DNA from: Marsupella aquatica
Taxonomy: Eukaryota > Marchantiophyta
Length of the DNA stretch: 64,000 nucleotides
Direction: 5' to 3'
NCBI GenBank assembly: GCA_973895155.1
Contig: OZ316892.1
Location: 8,804,001 to 8,868,000 of the forward strand
Every line of letters begins with the position of its first letter. Position 1 is the first letter of the stretch. The notes below the pieces were generated by a model, which had not been told where the DNA came from, searched no databases, and saw nothing but the letters and a program-made list of their open reading frames with translations. Positions 20,840 to 34,700 of this stretch are shown in pieces. The translations under genes and the position numbers were made by a program.

Positions 20840-22220
20840 ATGGGTCGCTGGCCGGCAGGCGGAATGACAGGGTGGGGATTTTTTTTGATGGTGGTGGTGG
20901 TGACGGGCTTCATCAGTCGTCTGGTCACAGTGTGGATTGTGACTGGCTACCCATTGCCACCGTCAGCGGATGGGAAGAAGAAGCAGCGCTCTCTCAAGAC
21001 CTTGATTGTACTTGGATCTGGTAACAGTCCTAAGCTCTGCAAGTGCTGCCACTTGAATCAGCCGTTGTCTTTTCCAGAGTTCTAAGTTCCAATGCCATTT
21101 GTCATGCAGGAGGTCACACTGCAGAAATTCTAAATGTTGTCAGAGCTTTTAATTTCGAGAGATATCAACCACGGTGCTACATTGCAGCTGTGACGGACAA
21201 TCACAGTTTGTCTAAAGCTCAAAGGGTTGAAGAGGCCGCTGCATCTAAGAAGGTAGCTTTTCTCTGTGGTTGACCACTCTTGTCGGCTCAAATCACCTCA
21301 GTTAGGTCCCCGTTCGAAACTCGTTTGAATATTTATTGTCTCTAAGCAGTGCAGTACTTGGCGTGGGGGCATTCTTGAAACTTTTAGTTTGCAATATTTT
21401 GAAGTACAGATTTAACTAGGTTTGGGGCTAGTGCTGATTTTGGCAGAATGGGTGGAGATCCAGGATGGATACGAGGGATATCAGCAGCCTACTTACTATC
21501 GGATCTATCGGAGCAGAGAAGTTGGTCAATCCTATTTGACGTCAATTGGGACTACTTTAATGGCCATGGCCCATGCATTCTGGCTTGTACTCCGCATCAG
21601 GCCTGATGTGGTGAGTGATATCGCAGGAACAGAACTTGTTGTTGATGCATTTTTTGTATGGATGGTTTGCTGGAGAGCTGGAACCTCTTGTTCTCGTTAG
21701 TGAGTGATTCTCTGACATTGAACTCCTGGTTGTATGGGCGTAGATTTTATGCAATGGGCCAGGAACGTGTCTACCGATTTGCATTGCTGGGTTCTTCCTG
21801 AAGGTCCGCTGTTCAAATCTCTTTGTAATGTAGTCATCATGCTCGCGAAGGATAGCTGTGAGGTTGAGTCTATTTAAGTATGAAGATTGTTTGCAACACT
21901 TCTTAGGAATGTGGATTTGCTGAAAGAATTATTGTATATTAGGATTGAAGAAAATTCACTCACGACATTTAGCTGCCTACTCGAAATACTGCCATATTTC
22001 AGAGAAGCGATAAACTTAAGGGTGATCGTGGTCGTCATGGCAGGTCGTGGGCGTGAAGTGGGTGGTGATGGTCTACATAGAAAGTATAGCCAGAGTTCAA
22101 AAGTTGTCTTTAACTGGCCTGCTCTTCTACAGACTACATCTTATGGACAAGTTCATTGTGCAATGGCCCAAACTACAGGAAACTTTCCCTCAGACAGAAT
22201 ATCTGGGCCAATTAATGTGA
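20840..22220 (+). CDS. ALG14: ALG14, UDP-GlcNAc transferase membrane subunit
   Basis: ALG14 anchors ALG13 at the ER membrane. The pair adds the second GlcNAc to dolichol-PP-GlcNAc in N-glycan synthesis. Five exons fit: 20840-21020, 21110-21268, 21447-21610, 21744-21803 and 22044-22220 (246 aa). The N-terminus has a hydrophobic anchor (residues ~10-35). Family motifs in order are VLGSGGHTAEIL (split by intron 1), YIAAVTDNHSLSKA, YRIYRSREVGQSY, RPDVILCNGPGTC (exon 3/4 junction), and YIESIARVQKLSLTGLLFY then FIVQWPKLQ..YLGQLM at the end. The ATG at 20840 is the first in frame. The exon 2/3 junction is the weak point. The strong donor after 21252 would put exon 3 out of frame, whereas the weaker donor at 21269 keeps it in frame. 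Length and motifs suggest a functional gene. Confidence 0.9.
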
Positions 22221-24894
22221 ATGTCAGTGCAGCTGTGGATCAACGTAGCATTCAGATGCAGTCATTTTCTGCAATTTGCTGCTTTTCAATTGTGTAACCC
22301 ACGGATATATGGTGTTGAGAGTTATGAGCCGAGTTTGATGAGGAGGAAGGACTCGAATTTGGACACAACGTTATCTTGCTCTTCCGAAGAGTACAGAAGC
22401 GTGATGACACTGACGAGATAACCTAAATCCACGATCCTCAATAGCATATTTCTTATATTTCCAGAATGTCTGCTAACATGGTTGATCCCAACGATATCCT
22501 AAACCCCGATGTTTTCACTCGTAGTGTTAGTGAAGGGTTCAGAAGCAAAGGGTAAATTTTTGAGATGAGGATAGTCTGTTGAGGTAAGCTTGGTGTATAC
22601 AGGGCATGTGCAACACACAGGATATAGCCATCCTGGAGGGCAAGGCTTTCATGTTAATAGAGAATTACTTGCAGAATTCATTTCCTGATTTGTCTCTGTT
22701 AAGAGTACACTATGTTTTCATCCCATTCTTACGAAGGGTTCCAGGACCCTACGTTTCGAAAAATGCAAGATTTTGCCGATTGCAATATATAATACTATTG
22801 CAAAAGCCAACCCTTTGCTGCGAGGTGCAGTACCAATATCTTTTCCTACGATGAATGTCCGTTACTTCCAGTTGAGGACTGTGTTCAACTGCTCCAAAGA
22901 TTTGACAATGTTAGAGACCATTGAGTAGTGCAGTTGCCAGTATAACTCATATCTTCGAAAAAACTTCCAGAATGATGATAGTTCCTAGCCATCACGGCGG
23001 TCCAGATTTTTGGAGTTCACATTACACTTCGCGTGCAGGTGATAAAAAAGTCACTTGTGAACTATTTTCGTCGTCTGGCAATTATTGCTTCAAAAGCTGG
23101 TGTATTTTTTTCTATCTCTTCCAGTAATTCATCATGCCTCACTTATATCTTCATCATCCTGCCCCAATCACAATTTACATTAGGAGCATCCTCCCCTTTT
23201 CGGGTCCTCTTAAGCTTTGGCATTCGTGCTACACCTTTGAAAGAAGTGCTCCTCACAAAACGCCAGCAACTTCCGCCAATCCGCAGGAGACGTCTTCTCT
23301 AGCATGAGCACTTCACTCAACATGTCACAAACTCGATCCTGCAATAGCTCCACATTTCCAATGCTTGCCTCTACACCAAATTTCCGTCCTCTCGAATTAA
23401 TGCGTGATGGCAAGAGAGGCTACTGCTCTTCCTTGCCACAAAGTCTTCCCCAAAGCAATCGGGCCTGGAGACTGCAGCGATTGCATGCTCTTCCTTGCCA
23501 CAAAGAGTTCCTCAAATCAATCGGACCTGGAGACTGCAGCGATGGCACGCTGCTTCGGGTCTGGGTACTTCATATCGCGCTTTGATATGATCTGATTTAA
23601 TCGGTAGCATATTTTGCAATATGTAAGCAACACCAAAACCTTCCAAAGCCCAAACTTCCATTTCTCCAGACAGCTTCTGCAGTTTCTGAGAAGGCTGCAA
23701 TCTCAAGGACAGGCTTGGTACGGAAATCTCCATTGTTGGAATGCGCGGCAACAATATCCATGAGGGCGTTCTCCTGGCCAGTGACATGCCTTACATCGCA
23801 AGTTTGAGCAGTGTTGCTAGCCTTGTGTCGAACAGACCTCCAAGTACTCTGAAACCTCCACCTGAGAAAGTATCAAAAGTTCCTAAATGCTATTTGAATA
23901 TAAATTGCTAGATAAACCTTCCCTGTTAACTCCCGGTACTCCCGGTAACGGAATGCAGGTCCCAACTCGAGACAAAACCTGAAGTCCAGCACTTTTCTGC
24001 TTTGTAGAATTGACCAAAAATCAACGGCGTTGTCTTCACTTGCGGCTATCAGTTCAACACCGTGAATTTGCTATCAGTTAAACACCGTGAACTTGAACGT
24101 AAGTACACAGAGGATGCTTACGGAAGGTCTCATGTGGTGAGTCCCGGGAGATAGGAATTCAAGTAATGGATTACTACCAGCTGGAAAGGAAAGCAGCTGC
24201 AATCCCACATCCAGGTCCGTTCATACTTGTAACACATTGCCAATTTTCGAAACGGAAATTCCACATGCATACCAACAATGCCTCTGGTGGAACAAGAGTT
24301 CTCACACCTAACGTAGCTGCAGTAGTACCGTCGCAACCAGGGATTCGAATTCCCGTTCAAGCCTCAAGCCTCAGGATCATCAGAGTCCCTCTGGTTTCAA
24401 AGCACCCCACGGCTCCATAGGGCGTCTCAAACCTGGCCGATCCAGTGTTTTCGGGGTGTCCTAGACTGAAAAGTTTGTCCGAAACTAGTGTCGGGACGGT
24501 CGGGACGGGAAGTAGGGGCAGGGGGTTATTTGCTTGGACCGGTCTCGGACGACCCAAATGCGGGTTAATTGCGCCTCAACTCGACGCTTGTTAGCAAGTT
24601 ACGATTACCCCAGCCGAAGTTCAATATCACGTCAGAGGATATTCTTCAGTTCTTCTTGCTTGTCTTCTTAAACCCTGCTCCGAACTAGACCCACACCTTG
24701 CTGGGCGAGGATTTCTTATACTCCCCTCTCTTCTCCGTTTCTTCTCCTAGTCTCTAATCTATGCTCTCGCACCCGCTCCTTCCTGTGGGATCTTCAATCC
24801 GCTTTTGTTTTCTCGCACAAGCCTAAGACCGAGCAGTGATTGAATTGTTTCTCCGTGGAGCTTTTCTCTGGGCTGTGGGTCGGTTGATCGATCG
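22221..24894. other. Gene-poor stretch between ALG14 and the NOPCHAP1-like gene
   Basis: No gene can be assigned. On the minus strand, 23210-23860 contains open segments such as [32 protein letters not shown] and SPADWRKLLAFCEEHFFQRC. They have a protein-like composition but shift frame repeatedly. They may be a decayed gene, possibly with helical repeats, which I do not identify. A tandem duplication of 63 bp (TGCTCTTCCTTGCCACAAAG...) covers about 23423-23542 within it. The interval 24420-24890 is likely the promoter and 5' leader of the next gene (CT-rich 24720-24800). Confidence 0.4.
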
Positions 24895-26350
24895 ATGGGA
24901 TCCATCAAGCAGTCTTCCTCTTCGCCCTCAAAGGAGCCTCTCTCAAATAAGGATCTTCTTCAGCTGGAGAGCAAATCGACTGTGCTAGGTGTGGCTTTCA
25001 TGGAATTCCTGTCCGTTCCTCAGCACATGCGTCTCCTACGAATGCCGGCAGTTTGTGATTTGATTATTCGTCTGGTAGGGCTCTATGAGCTGCATTCTTG
25101 ACAGATTTCCTGCCGTAATTGAGGCATTCGGGTGTTGAATGTTGTCCCCCAGAAAAACGGTTGCTGGTGTGCACGAATGGAGAAGACATTTCCAGAAGGG
25201 AGCCACCGGTGATCACCTCAATGCCAGAAAGCAGCGGTAGGGTTTCTGTCCAACCCGAAGGGAAATTACTTCGTGGGGTATGAATTGTCGGCAGGATATA
25301 AACTCTGCCGGAAATGGTCTCTTGTTCTAAAGCATTTCCAGAAATTGACAACTGATGTTTACATGTGAGGAGAATTTGTTGTGTTCTTGTTTTCTGTTAG
25401 CTTGTAGAGAGAGTTATTAAATTCTGAAGACTTGTAATGCTGCAGTGCTGGAAAGGATAAAGTCCTTTCTTCCGGCTATGGATCAGGCGAATCGCAAGCT
25501 TTTTTCAGACATCGAGGTCAGTAGGATAGCCACGTTTTCATTAGTAGTTTGAGATGTTTAGAGAGCTCACGAAATTGCAATTGAACTTTAAGCATAGCTG
25601 GCAATAGTGCTGGGGGCAAGTGTTGTGTGTCTATCTCAGTTTTTTACTCCTGGAACTCAGCCATGCCTTATAGCACGTACATAGGCACCAGGTAATTTAA
25701 TGAGAATATTTTCATGCAGGAGAGAGGAACAGAGGAGTTCAACATCGAGTCTGTAAGTGATTCAGAAGCGCGCTATGTGGAAATGGTGAGTTGTTCTTTG
25801 AATCTGTGTATGCACTAAGTCTTATCATGCGGGATAGGTCAAATTTGTATTGCTTTCGTACATACAGTAGTTTGCTTTCGGATTCCAGAACTATCCAAAC
25901 CTTTGCTCCAAAGTATGTGGTTGACACCGGGAGAAGGGGATAAGTGGAATTGGATGTGACTTCTTATCGTTCTGTTGAATCAAAGGGTGGTGTTCCAATG
26001 ATTTAGTTATCTGTCATCCACAATTATTTTTTCCTTTCTTCAGAATCCTGATCAGTTGTGATCAACTGGACCTTGCCTTAGGAGTTACGGAGCTGAACAC
26101 CCGAGAGGCTTTAGCAGCAGCAGAGTTAGCAGCCAGTGGTCAAGTCCTGAAGGTGGACGATTCTGCAGCTTCTTCTGACAACAATTCTGATAGTGGTACT
26201 GACGAAGAGGATAACATCAGTAAGAATGACGTCAACGGATTGTTAGTCCTAAGGAGGGCTGGAGAAAATCGGCTAGTATTTGGTTCTAACCACCAGGAAT
26301 GCCAAAACGATGAGTCTCAGACCAAACGGAAAAAGATTGAGCTGTTATAA
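24895..26350 (+). CDS. NOPCHAP1-like (C12orf45 family) box C/D snoRNP assembly factor
   Basis: NOPCHAP1 links NOP58 to the R2TP/RUVBL chaperones during box C/D snoRNP assembly. Exons 24895-24988, 25446-25516, 25720-25785 and 26069-26350 give 170 aa. The recognisable core is LERIKSFLPAMDQANRKLFSDIE, then EEFNIESV and YVEM-DLALGVTELN, matching the human family pattern of FLPQMARAN, FNIENI and QMDVALFEMN. The C-terminal third is acidic (SDSGTDEEDN) and ends with a basic KRKK cluster. Exons 1-3 join by GT-AG in phase. The intron 3 donor is normal, but the acceptor that restores the family sequence ends in TG (26067-26068). The only nearby CAG, at 26041-26043, leads to an immediate stop. So either a non-canonical GT-TG intron is used or the gene is damaged. 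Identification rests on motif similarity recalled by eye. Confidence 0.72.
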
Positions 26351-28763
26351 ATATTCAAATAGAAAATGATTTATTAAATAGTCCATAAGTCAAATTGTTT
26401 GCCTTTCTGAAAGCAGGGAACCGATTTGAGTTGTCACATCAGTGTAACTCATTTGTTTGCCTTTTCGAAAGAACGGAACCAATATCGTTACCTAAATCAA
26501 ATCCATGGCTAAAACTCAGTATTTTAACGTGATTTCAGGGGTTCGTGCTTTTGTTCAGTTCTCACTATCTGTCTGGAATTTCAGCCGTGATTGAATTTGG
26601 ATTGGCCCTGTTAACTCGGCATGTGATGCCTCTTGATTCCCTGATGTAAGACAATGTGAATTTCTTAATTAATCAAGTGTATGGGGAAGTTTTCTTGGAT
26701 TGTAATATTTGGCCCTATTGATAGTCTGTCTAGCTTTCCAATTTCATGTGTAATTCTTCTGGATTAACAATTTTAGAGCTACCAAATACTTTGAACTTGT
26801 TCTGTTATTCGTCGTATAGGGACCCCGATAGCTTGGCAGGTTGGCCCGAAAATGCTTTTATTTGTTTCATAATCGCAGCTTATGCATGTCTGTTGTTGAC
26901 AAACCTGCTACGATTTGCTCATCAGTCAGGTTTGAGCCTTCTGGGAGTATGCATATCGCGCAGGTATTTGCTGCCTAGATTCTGTAACAAAACTCGTGTA
27001 CCCCATTTTAATTCTGGTCTAAGAGACCAATCAAGAGACTTTACACGTTGGAACGACAGGGGTCATGAAAGTGATCAATTCAACAAGATGACGACAGCAG
27101 GATATATTTTGGGTTGCAGACTGGTTTGCCCAGCTCAACAACCAGATGGGCGGGGATTTTAAAAAACATCAAAATGTGGGGGAGTTTATGATCGAGATCT
27201 GGAAGGCAGTTGGCATGGACATGAACAGGGTTGAGTTTGCCTGAACTTCCGAAGAAATCAACAAGAGCGCGGCAGAGTATTGGCCTCCTTGTAATGGGCA
27301 GCAATAAACTTCCTCGGATCAAGAGGTGTGCTAAATTTCCTTTTTCTTTCTATCCGTCATGGTTCTGAAATGATTCCTATTCCACACTGTGCTTTGCCTG
27401 GACAACAATGCATACTTGGAATAGTATTCTAGTCCTAACTTCGGCATAATTATGTCCACAGGTGCTCGCAAAATATGGGAAAAACTGATAAAGAATGATA
27501 TAATATAATCATGATAGAATACAGGACTGATAATAAAGTAAAGAGCGTTATAATAGAGTAAAACCTGATAAAGAACATTACTATCCCAGAAACCAGCTCA
27601 AAACAAAAAAACCATTAAAAAACACGCTGCAGCGGTCTATTAGTCTATAGTACCAAACTAGTGTACTTTATTACAGAGAAACGGACGCGACAGAAGACGG
27701 GAAACACAGAGGTTGTGGGGGATACGCAGGGGTTGCGGGAGCTGCAGGGGCCCCATCGAGTCTTCAGTTCCTTTACTAACGAGACGCGTGAAGATGCTCT
27801 TACTCTTTGGCAGTAGCTTGTTCATCGATGTTTCGTGCTCCTCTGCTTTCCACCGACAATGCCGATCTGAGCGTCGAGCCTGGACTGCGAGTCCTCCGCG
27901 ACCTTGCCTTCAAAATGATACCTGAAATAGCAAACGCTGTGCCTCCTTCGGTGATACCTGAATCGAGTTGTTCCACTCTGTCATTGCCTTGTTCTCATCG
28001 ATGTGACGGTCGTTGAAAGCTGAATGCAAGGACCTCGACCTCGTCATGTTTTCATTGGGTGCATCGACTCTCTATCGAAGTTGATTTTAAGTTCATGGAC
28101 ATTTTTCGCGTCATTTTCAGTCTTGAAAAGAGGATGCCAGAGTTGGTTGGAGAGGGAGCATTCGGTGCAATTATATCTTACGGAAAGTGTTATTGCCCGA
28201 ATCACTGCCTGGAAGACTGCCAATTTGAGGATTATATTTCGTGGCATCTTCGAATCACTGTGGTCAAGCGAACAACGTGAATCGATGCGTGATTTTCTAT
28301 AGAATTAAATTACTGCGGCAGGTCTGCTTTGTGCTATTTTCCCTATCCTTCGAATCGCCCGGACAGTGGTATTCCCTGTCTCACACCTCTTCGTGTTCCT
28401 GTTGCAATTTGAACAGATCTAATGTGCCTTGAGATGTTTACCACTACGTACGAGCCGATCATCCCGAAGGAATGAGTTCGACATCGGTGGTTGTAACCGT
28501 ATTGTTTCTTATGGCCCGGACAAGGTTCAATGTCACAAATCTGTGACTGACCTTTAGGTTTGCCATTCTTGCAAGAGGCCTCAGTCTCCTGAATCATGGA
28601 CGAGTCGCATGTGTCGTCTGAATTGTGAGAACTGAACACTCTTTTGAAAATCTTGGTAGCCATCAGCTAAAAGACTGATATGACGCGGTTTCACAGTTGC
28701 GCTTCGGTTTGGAAGTAAGACCGTGTTTCCCTTCGTTTAGAACGGATGTAAGAGTACAATCCT
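26351..28763. other. Intergenic stretch between the NOPCHAP1-like and HAK/KUP genes
   Basis: The start is the 3' untranslated region of the upstream gene. The first ~150 bases contain two similar copies of a phrase around TTTGCCTTT(C/T)(T/C)GAAAG (near 26398 and 26457). No credible exon set is seen in the remainder on either strand. The last few hundred bases should hold the HAK/KUP promoter, but no clear TATA box was picked out. Confidence 0.4.
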
Positions 28764-31700
28764 ATGGCGGAAGAACATGAATTCCAGGAAATCCACATAT
28801 CACATCACCCTGAAGAGTTAACAGATCATGCTAAGCAAAGTATCCCACGAAACGTCAACGACTTGATACAGTATTCTGAAGGAGATTCGGCAAACCGTTC
28901 CCCAAACCCTGACCTGGAGCATTCTTCTACGGTATCCAGAAATCATTCCCCTAGCGAGCCCTCACATCAGCCAGCCTTCCAGAGGCCACACGCTTCACCA
29001 GAGGAATCCCTTTCAGAGCGGGCCTTTCCGAGTCATTCCCTGCACCACTCCCTTGACAAATCCCCACAGCATTTTTCTGAAGCTCACCGGCAACAGTTTC
29101 CTTCCTCAGATAACATTCCGCAATACTCCTCTGTCAATTTCAAAACATCTACTTCACATGGCGTGCACGACGAAACGAGAGGGGACAGGCAATGGTCTGT
29201 ACGGAACTCCATATCTCACTTGTTCAACGTGACCACTGCTGCCTTGGATTCTGTTTTGCCTTCACCGCCACTGGAGATACCTCCTTCAGATGCCACTCTC
29301 GACTCTCAGGGGTCACGCAGGTACGCCCTCGATGTCTTCATGAAGGTAGGGAGCACAGAACTACAATAGTTATCTCCATGTTGAGGCTTCGTCAGATCAT
29401 GCAAACGTAGATTTCAGGTTTTAACACACTGTTAACTAAGCTAAATTTTCAAACCTCATCTTGGTAACATAGTCCTCAAAACAGAGTACGCTGATGAAAC
29501 CACTGCAGCAGCACACAAGTGTACTGCTTGATAACGTGCACGTCTCCGTGTTTCGAAAGATCGCAATACTCTTTTATATCGCGCCTTCAGAAAAATGACT
29601 GCACCTTATATAATTATCTTGCTGATTCGGTCACGAAAGAGACAGAAAGAAACATGACATTCGTTAATGACTGAAATCCCCAGCAAACGAGTAAACCAGC
29701 TTCGGACTTTAACCAAGTAACACAAATATAACAAGTTTTAGGTTTGAAGTACCTTTGTAAGACCCCTCTGCAGCAGCCCTCTAACGTGGTTTATTTCCTG
29801 ATTTCTGGATTTGCCAGAGTCCAAGTAGCATTTGCTGGTGGCCATGACGAGAGCAACCTTTCTACCGCATCTATGAATGTTGCCCTCCACGATTCTGCAG
29901 TATTCAAATCGAGAGCACTGTCGGCCAGATTTTTTGAATCACCTGTTAACCCTCCTAGAACGGTAAAGGCCAATTGCAATCCCACTGCCACATATGCTCA
30001 AATATAATTTTTGATTTGAATTGAGATAGGATGTAAAGTGCTGATAAACTCATCTCCAAACCACGAAGTTGATCCAATCAGTCCATGTCCGTATCAATGC
30101 TTGAATTCCGGAAGCTTTCCTAGTTTCACACGCCATGTCCATTCCCAAGGTCGGAATGTTCGTAGAAAATGGCACTAAGTGAGTCTGTTCAAAGTAAGAC
30201 AAGGTTTCTTCCCTGGGCCCTTCATTGTTTCAGAAAAATGAAATTCGGAGCTCTCGATAAAATCCTCGAAATGCATCGCTCAAACTAATTCGGGGTGTCG
30301 AACTTGGTGATCTAGTGTTGTATCTCAACAGTAGATAGTAAGTGTAAGGGGTTGACGATGTGCCCGTTGCAGGACTACACATTGAGGGAGTTGTTTTTTA
30401 TCGCATACCAAACCCTCGGAGTAGTTTACGGTGACCTCGGCACATCCCCTTTATATGTATATCCTACTATTAACGTCACGAACCCCACCGAAGTGGACTT
30501 TTTGGGTATCTTAAGCCTCATCTTTTGGACCCTGACACTGATTGGTGTCGTGAAGTACTCCTTGATTGTTCTCCAAGCTGATGACCAAGGTGAAGGTGAG
30601 AAACAGACCCTTCGAAACTTACTTATTATTTCGGAGTTTAATTTGACGGTAATGCGCAACTCGTGAGATCCTAGGGGACAAAGAGAATTCCATGAGCCCA
30701 AGACCTGAAAATCAATCCACTCTTATTATTGAAGTAGGCGTCCATCATAAACAGTCCGCCATAGTTCAACATTTGTCGATGCGTACCAGTCCAGAGTCCT
30801 TCAGATATGAGGGCATTTCAGAGAGCCACATAATGGAAACGTACTCCACATGCAACGCTCTGCATCGTGGCTATGCTAGTTAGATCTGGCCGAATCAGCT
30901 GTTCCACTGGATATAGTTGCAATTATCTATTTGGAGAATTCTGAAAGACAAATTGAAGTTAATAATGTATACTTGCTCCAGTCATAACGATAAGTATGTT
31001 TCGAAGCACATTTTGGCATGCATATGGCGAAGCATTGAGACAAGAGCCTTTCGAAGAGAGAGACTGATCCACAACGAATCCTGATTCAAATCAATAAGGG
31101 CCAATCAGAAGCGAGGAGAGAAATTTCCAGAAATGTGAACTTATGCGCACGAGCTGGTTTGTCGCTAAGCATGTTCAATGCCAATATAACCAAAATTGTC
31201 TGATGTAAAATTCTCAGGAGGCACCTTTGCTTTGTATTCGTTACTGTGCCAGCATGCCAATATTGGCCAGCACCAAGGAGAAGAAAGCCCGGTTCACGAT
31301 GTCGAAGGAAGAAGGCTTTCACACATGTTTAAATTGGAGGAGCGGCCGAACTATAGTCGAACCAGAGAGTTCCTAGAAAATAACAGAATGGCACAACAGA
31401 TCTTACTTTTTTTTGTCATGATGGGCACTTGCATGCTGATTGGCGACGGAATACTCACACCAGCAATTTCTGGTACTGTATAATTTTCTTAGAGACAACT
31501 GTAGCTAAAGTCAGTACGATTAAAGTGCATGAAATTTGGAAAGTAAATGTTGTTTGGGACGGCCTATACGATCCACCCTGAGCTTTGGAAGTCCGGACCG
31601 TCAAGTATTGTGCACATAATCCAAAATTTAATTCCTGGAGCATCTGTATTAAATCTCTAAAATACTATGCCTAATGATACTGTATCCAAATACAACCTAG

Positions 31701-34700
31701 GTTTTGTAGTTATGAGAGAGACAAGCGACTTAATTTAATTTACATCTCCCTACTTTAACATGCAGTTATTTCTGCTATCGAAGGCATTCAAACAGCAGCG
31801 CCCAACATGAGCAGAGGTAAGCCACACTGGCTCTTGCCTTTCATGTTGTATGCAAGGACTTTTAGATGGCAGTAACACCGAGTCACTGTAGAACACAAAA
31901 ACAAGATGTTATAAAGCATGAGGCTTCGGAGAAGCAGACAGAAAGTAGTCTTGTCTTCAGAGCTAAGCGTCCTGGAAATTCTTTTTCCACGCTGCTATTG
32001 TATAACACAATGCATAGCCCTTCTGAGACAGAGTCCTAGACCAATAGAGACACTGAGAACTTTGTACACAGTGCCATCGTCACAATAATGAGAACAGAAA
32101 TTAACGACGTTGCTTTGGAATCCGTTCAATTGTACAAGATAGAACTATGGGGGAAACGATAGGAACCTGGGAGGATAAATTTCAAGAGAAATATTCTGAA
32201 TACCCGGAAGCAAAGTCGACAAGTCAAGTAAAAACTACTGATTTTTGTTCGATGTTTGATGCAGCCATTATTGTAATCATATCTGCAATCATTCTGATTC
32301 TATTATTCCTTTTACAAAGATTTGGAACAGACCGAGTGAGCTTGTTCTTTTCTCCAGTCATGACTGCATGGTTCATAACAACCCCAGCGGTGGGAATCTA
32401 CAACATTGCGGTCCATTATCCTAAGGTTTTCAAGGCATTTTCACCAGCTTACATTGTGCACGTCTTCAGAGCTAAGGGCAAAGAGGCATGGCTGATGCTG
32501 GGTGGTACAGTGCTATGCATCACAGGTCAGCAGAGCTACTACAGTCCAGTTCCATATCGTCACACCTGTTTGTTTGTGGGTAACATCTTGGAAACGGTTT
32601 CATCTGGAAAAGAGTCGTTGAGTTAGCATTCTGGGTGGGTCGGGATAACCAGTATCAGTTGGCATACTGCGGATGTCTTTCAAGGCATTCTAAAGTGAGC
32701 CGACTAAAACATATCAGTAACCACTGTTTCAAACAGGAGCCGAGGCAATGTATGCGGACATGGGCCACTTCAACAAACATTCAATCCGAGTGAGTACGTT
32801 CTAACAATCCTCTTAAGAACAATTTCCTCCAAAGATGAGTGATAGACAGTCTTATCCCAACAATTAAGATCTATCGGATATACACAAAACTGTCAGTATG
32901 GTTTGTTACTAGTATGGGAAAGGGTAAACCAGAGTATATCATCATGTTCTGATGGCAAGAATTCATGGAACATATTGAATTATAAAGCTGAAGTAGTACC
33001 AATTTGGGCAAGGAACAGAAAGCAAACAGACGTAAGTCTGGGGAGGGAAGTAAATGCAGCAAATGCTAAGAACCAAATGGACCGAAGAGAACGATGCGTA
33101 TAGTAACAAACGAAGAAGGTAATTTTCGATTTTTAAATATTGACGGCTTGAATGAGCGTTATCTCGAACGGCAGTTGAAAGGAACACACTGAACATGTTG
33201 ATGAGGTCACGTCATGTGATTGACCAGCCTTTTCTCCTTGCAGATAGCCTTTTGTCTGATGGTGTACCCGTCAGTTCTTCTCACATACGCTGGACAAACA
33301 GCTTACCTTATAAGACATCCTGAGGACCATAGTCAAGGCTTCTTCAAAATGATACCAAAGAGAGTCTTCTGGCCTATGTTCATAATTTCAACCTTTGCGG
33401 CTGTAGTTGCAAGCCAATCGCTGATCTCTGCTACGTTCTCTGTAATCAAGCAGTCAGTTGCTTTGGAGTATTTTCCTCGAGTCAAGTTGGTGCGTACATC
33501 AGAAGACAAGGAAGGGCAGATTTACTCGCCTGAAGTCAACTATATTCTTATGGTCTTGTGTCTTGCAGTTACCTTCGGCTTTCGCAGCTCAGCAACTATT
33601 GGTAACGCCTTTGGTAAGTTCTGGAATGTCTCTGACTCTTCTCTTTAAATTGAATTGTAGAGTCCATGAAGGGAAACCCCTCAGTAAGGTACAGAACATT
33701 CCAAATGGCAAGCTTTCGGACAAACTTTCGAGAAAATCCACAGAGCGGGTTCAATCAATGAAGTAGCCAACAATTACAATTTTACACCAGCTTTCATATT
33801 ATCTCGAATGTATTGCTCAGGACAGTGGAAGTATCGTAAACTTTAAGACACCCATTCTCGAGTCTGTAAATCGTTTCTGCCCTGCCCCATGGCCACTTTT
33901 TAGTAATACAATGTCTAGCGCGGCTGCAAATCATCACTATGCCGCAGATGTTACAAATGTTATGATACCTGTTAAGCCATTCCCACATCATCCTAGTATC
34001 TGCATCCGGACTGACTCAATTGTATTAATTTTGACTACTGATTCTGAATATCTACCTTGACAAATGGCAATGTCTGGAAGTATTGCAGGTGTTGCTGTTA
34101 TGTTCGTCATGCTGATCACAACTTGCTTGATGTCCCTGGGGATGTTGGTCATCTGGGGATGCCGAATTCTGGTTGTCCTCTGCTTTTTCCTCCTGTTCTT
34201 CTGTGTAGAAGGTGTCTACATCAGCTCAGTGGTGACCAAGGTACCACAAGGTGGCTGGCTGCCATTTGTAGTCGCTCTGGTGGTGACCCTGATCATGTTC
34301 TCCTGGCACATGGGTTGCCAGGCCAAGTACCGGTATGAAATGAGAAATCAGATTACAAACCGGACCTTCGATAGTTTACTACGTGACATGGGTAGTGTGC
34401 GAGTGCCAGGCGTATGCTTTTTTTACACAGACTTGATGGGAGGGGTACCCCCAATTGTACAGCACTATATCAGCAATGTCCGCTCCTTGCACCGTGTGCT
34501 AGTTTTCACAACTGTGCGTTTCCTCCCTGTAAAGACTGTCCTGCCCTCCGAACGCTTTCTTGTGGGCCGGGCAGGATTTGATGGAGTGTATCGATGTGTT
34601 GCCCGATATGGTTACAGGGATGTGATGAAAATTCAGAACAATGAGTTCCTAGATCAGTTTGTTGAAACTCTGAAAGAGTACATAGAGTCCCCAAAAGACT

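Noticed and set aside
28343-28663. Minus-strand ORF upstream of HAK/KUP
   Set aside because: There is no recognisable motif or splice pattern, and the length is expected by chance.
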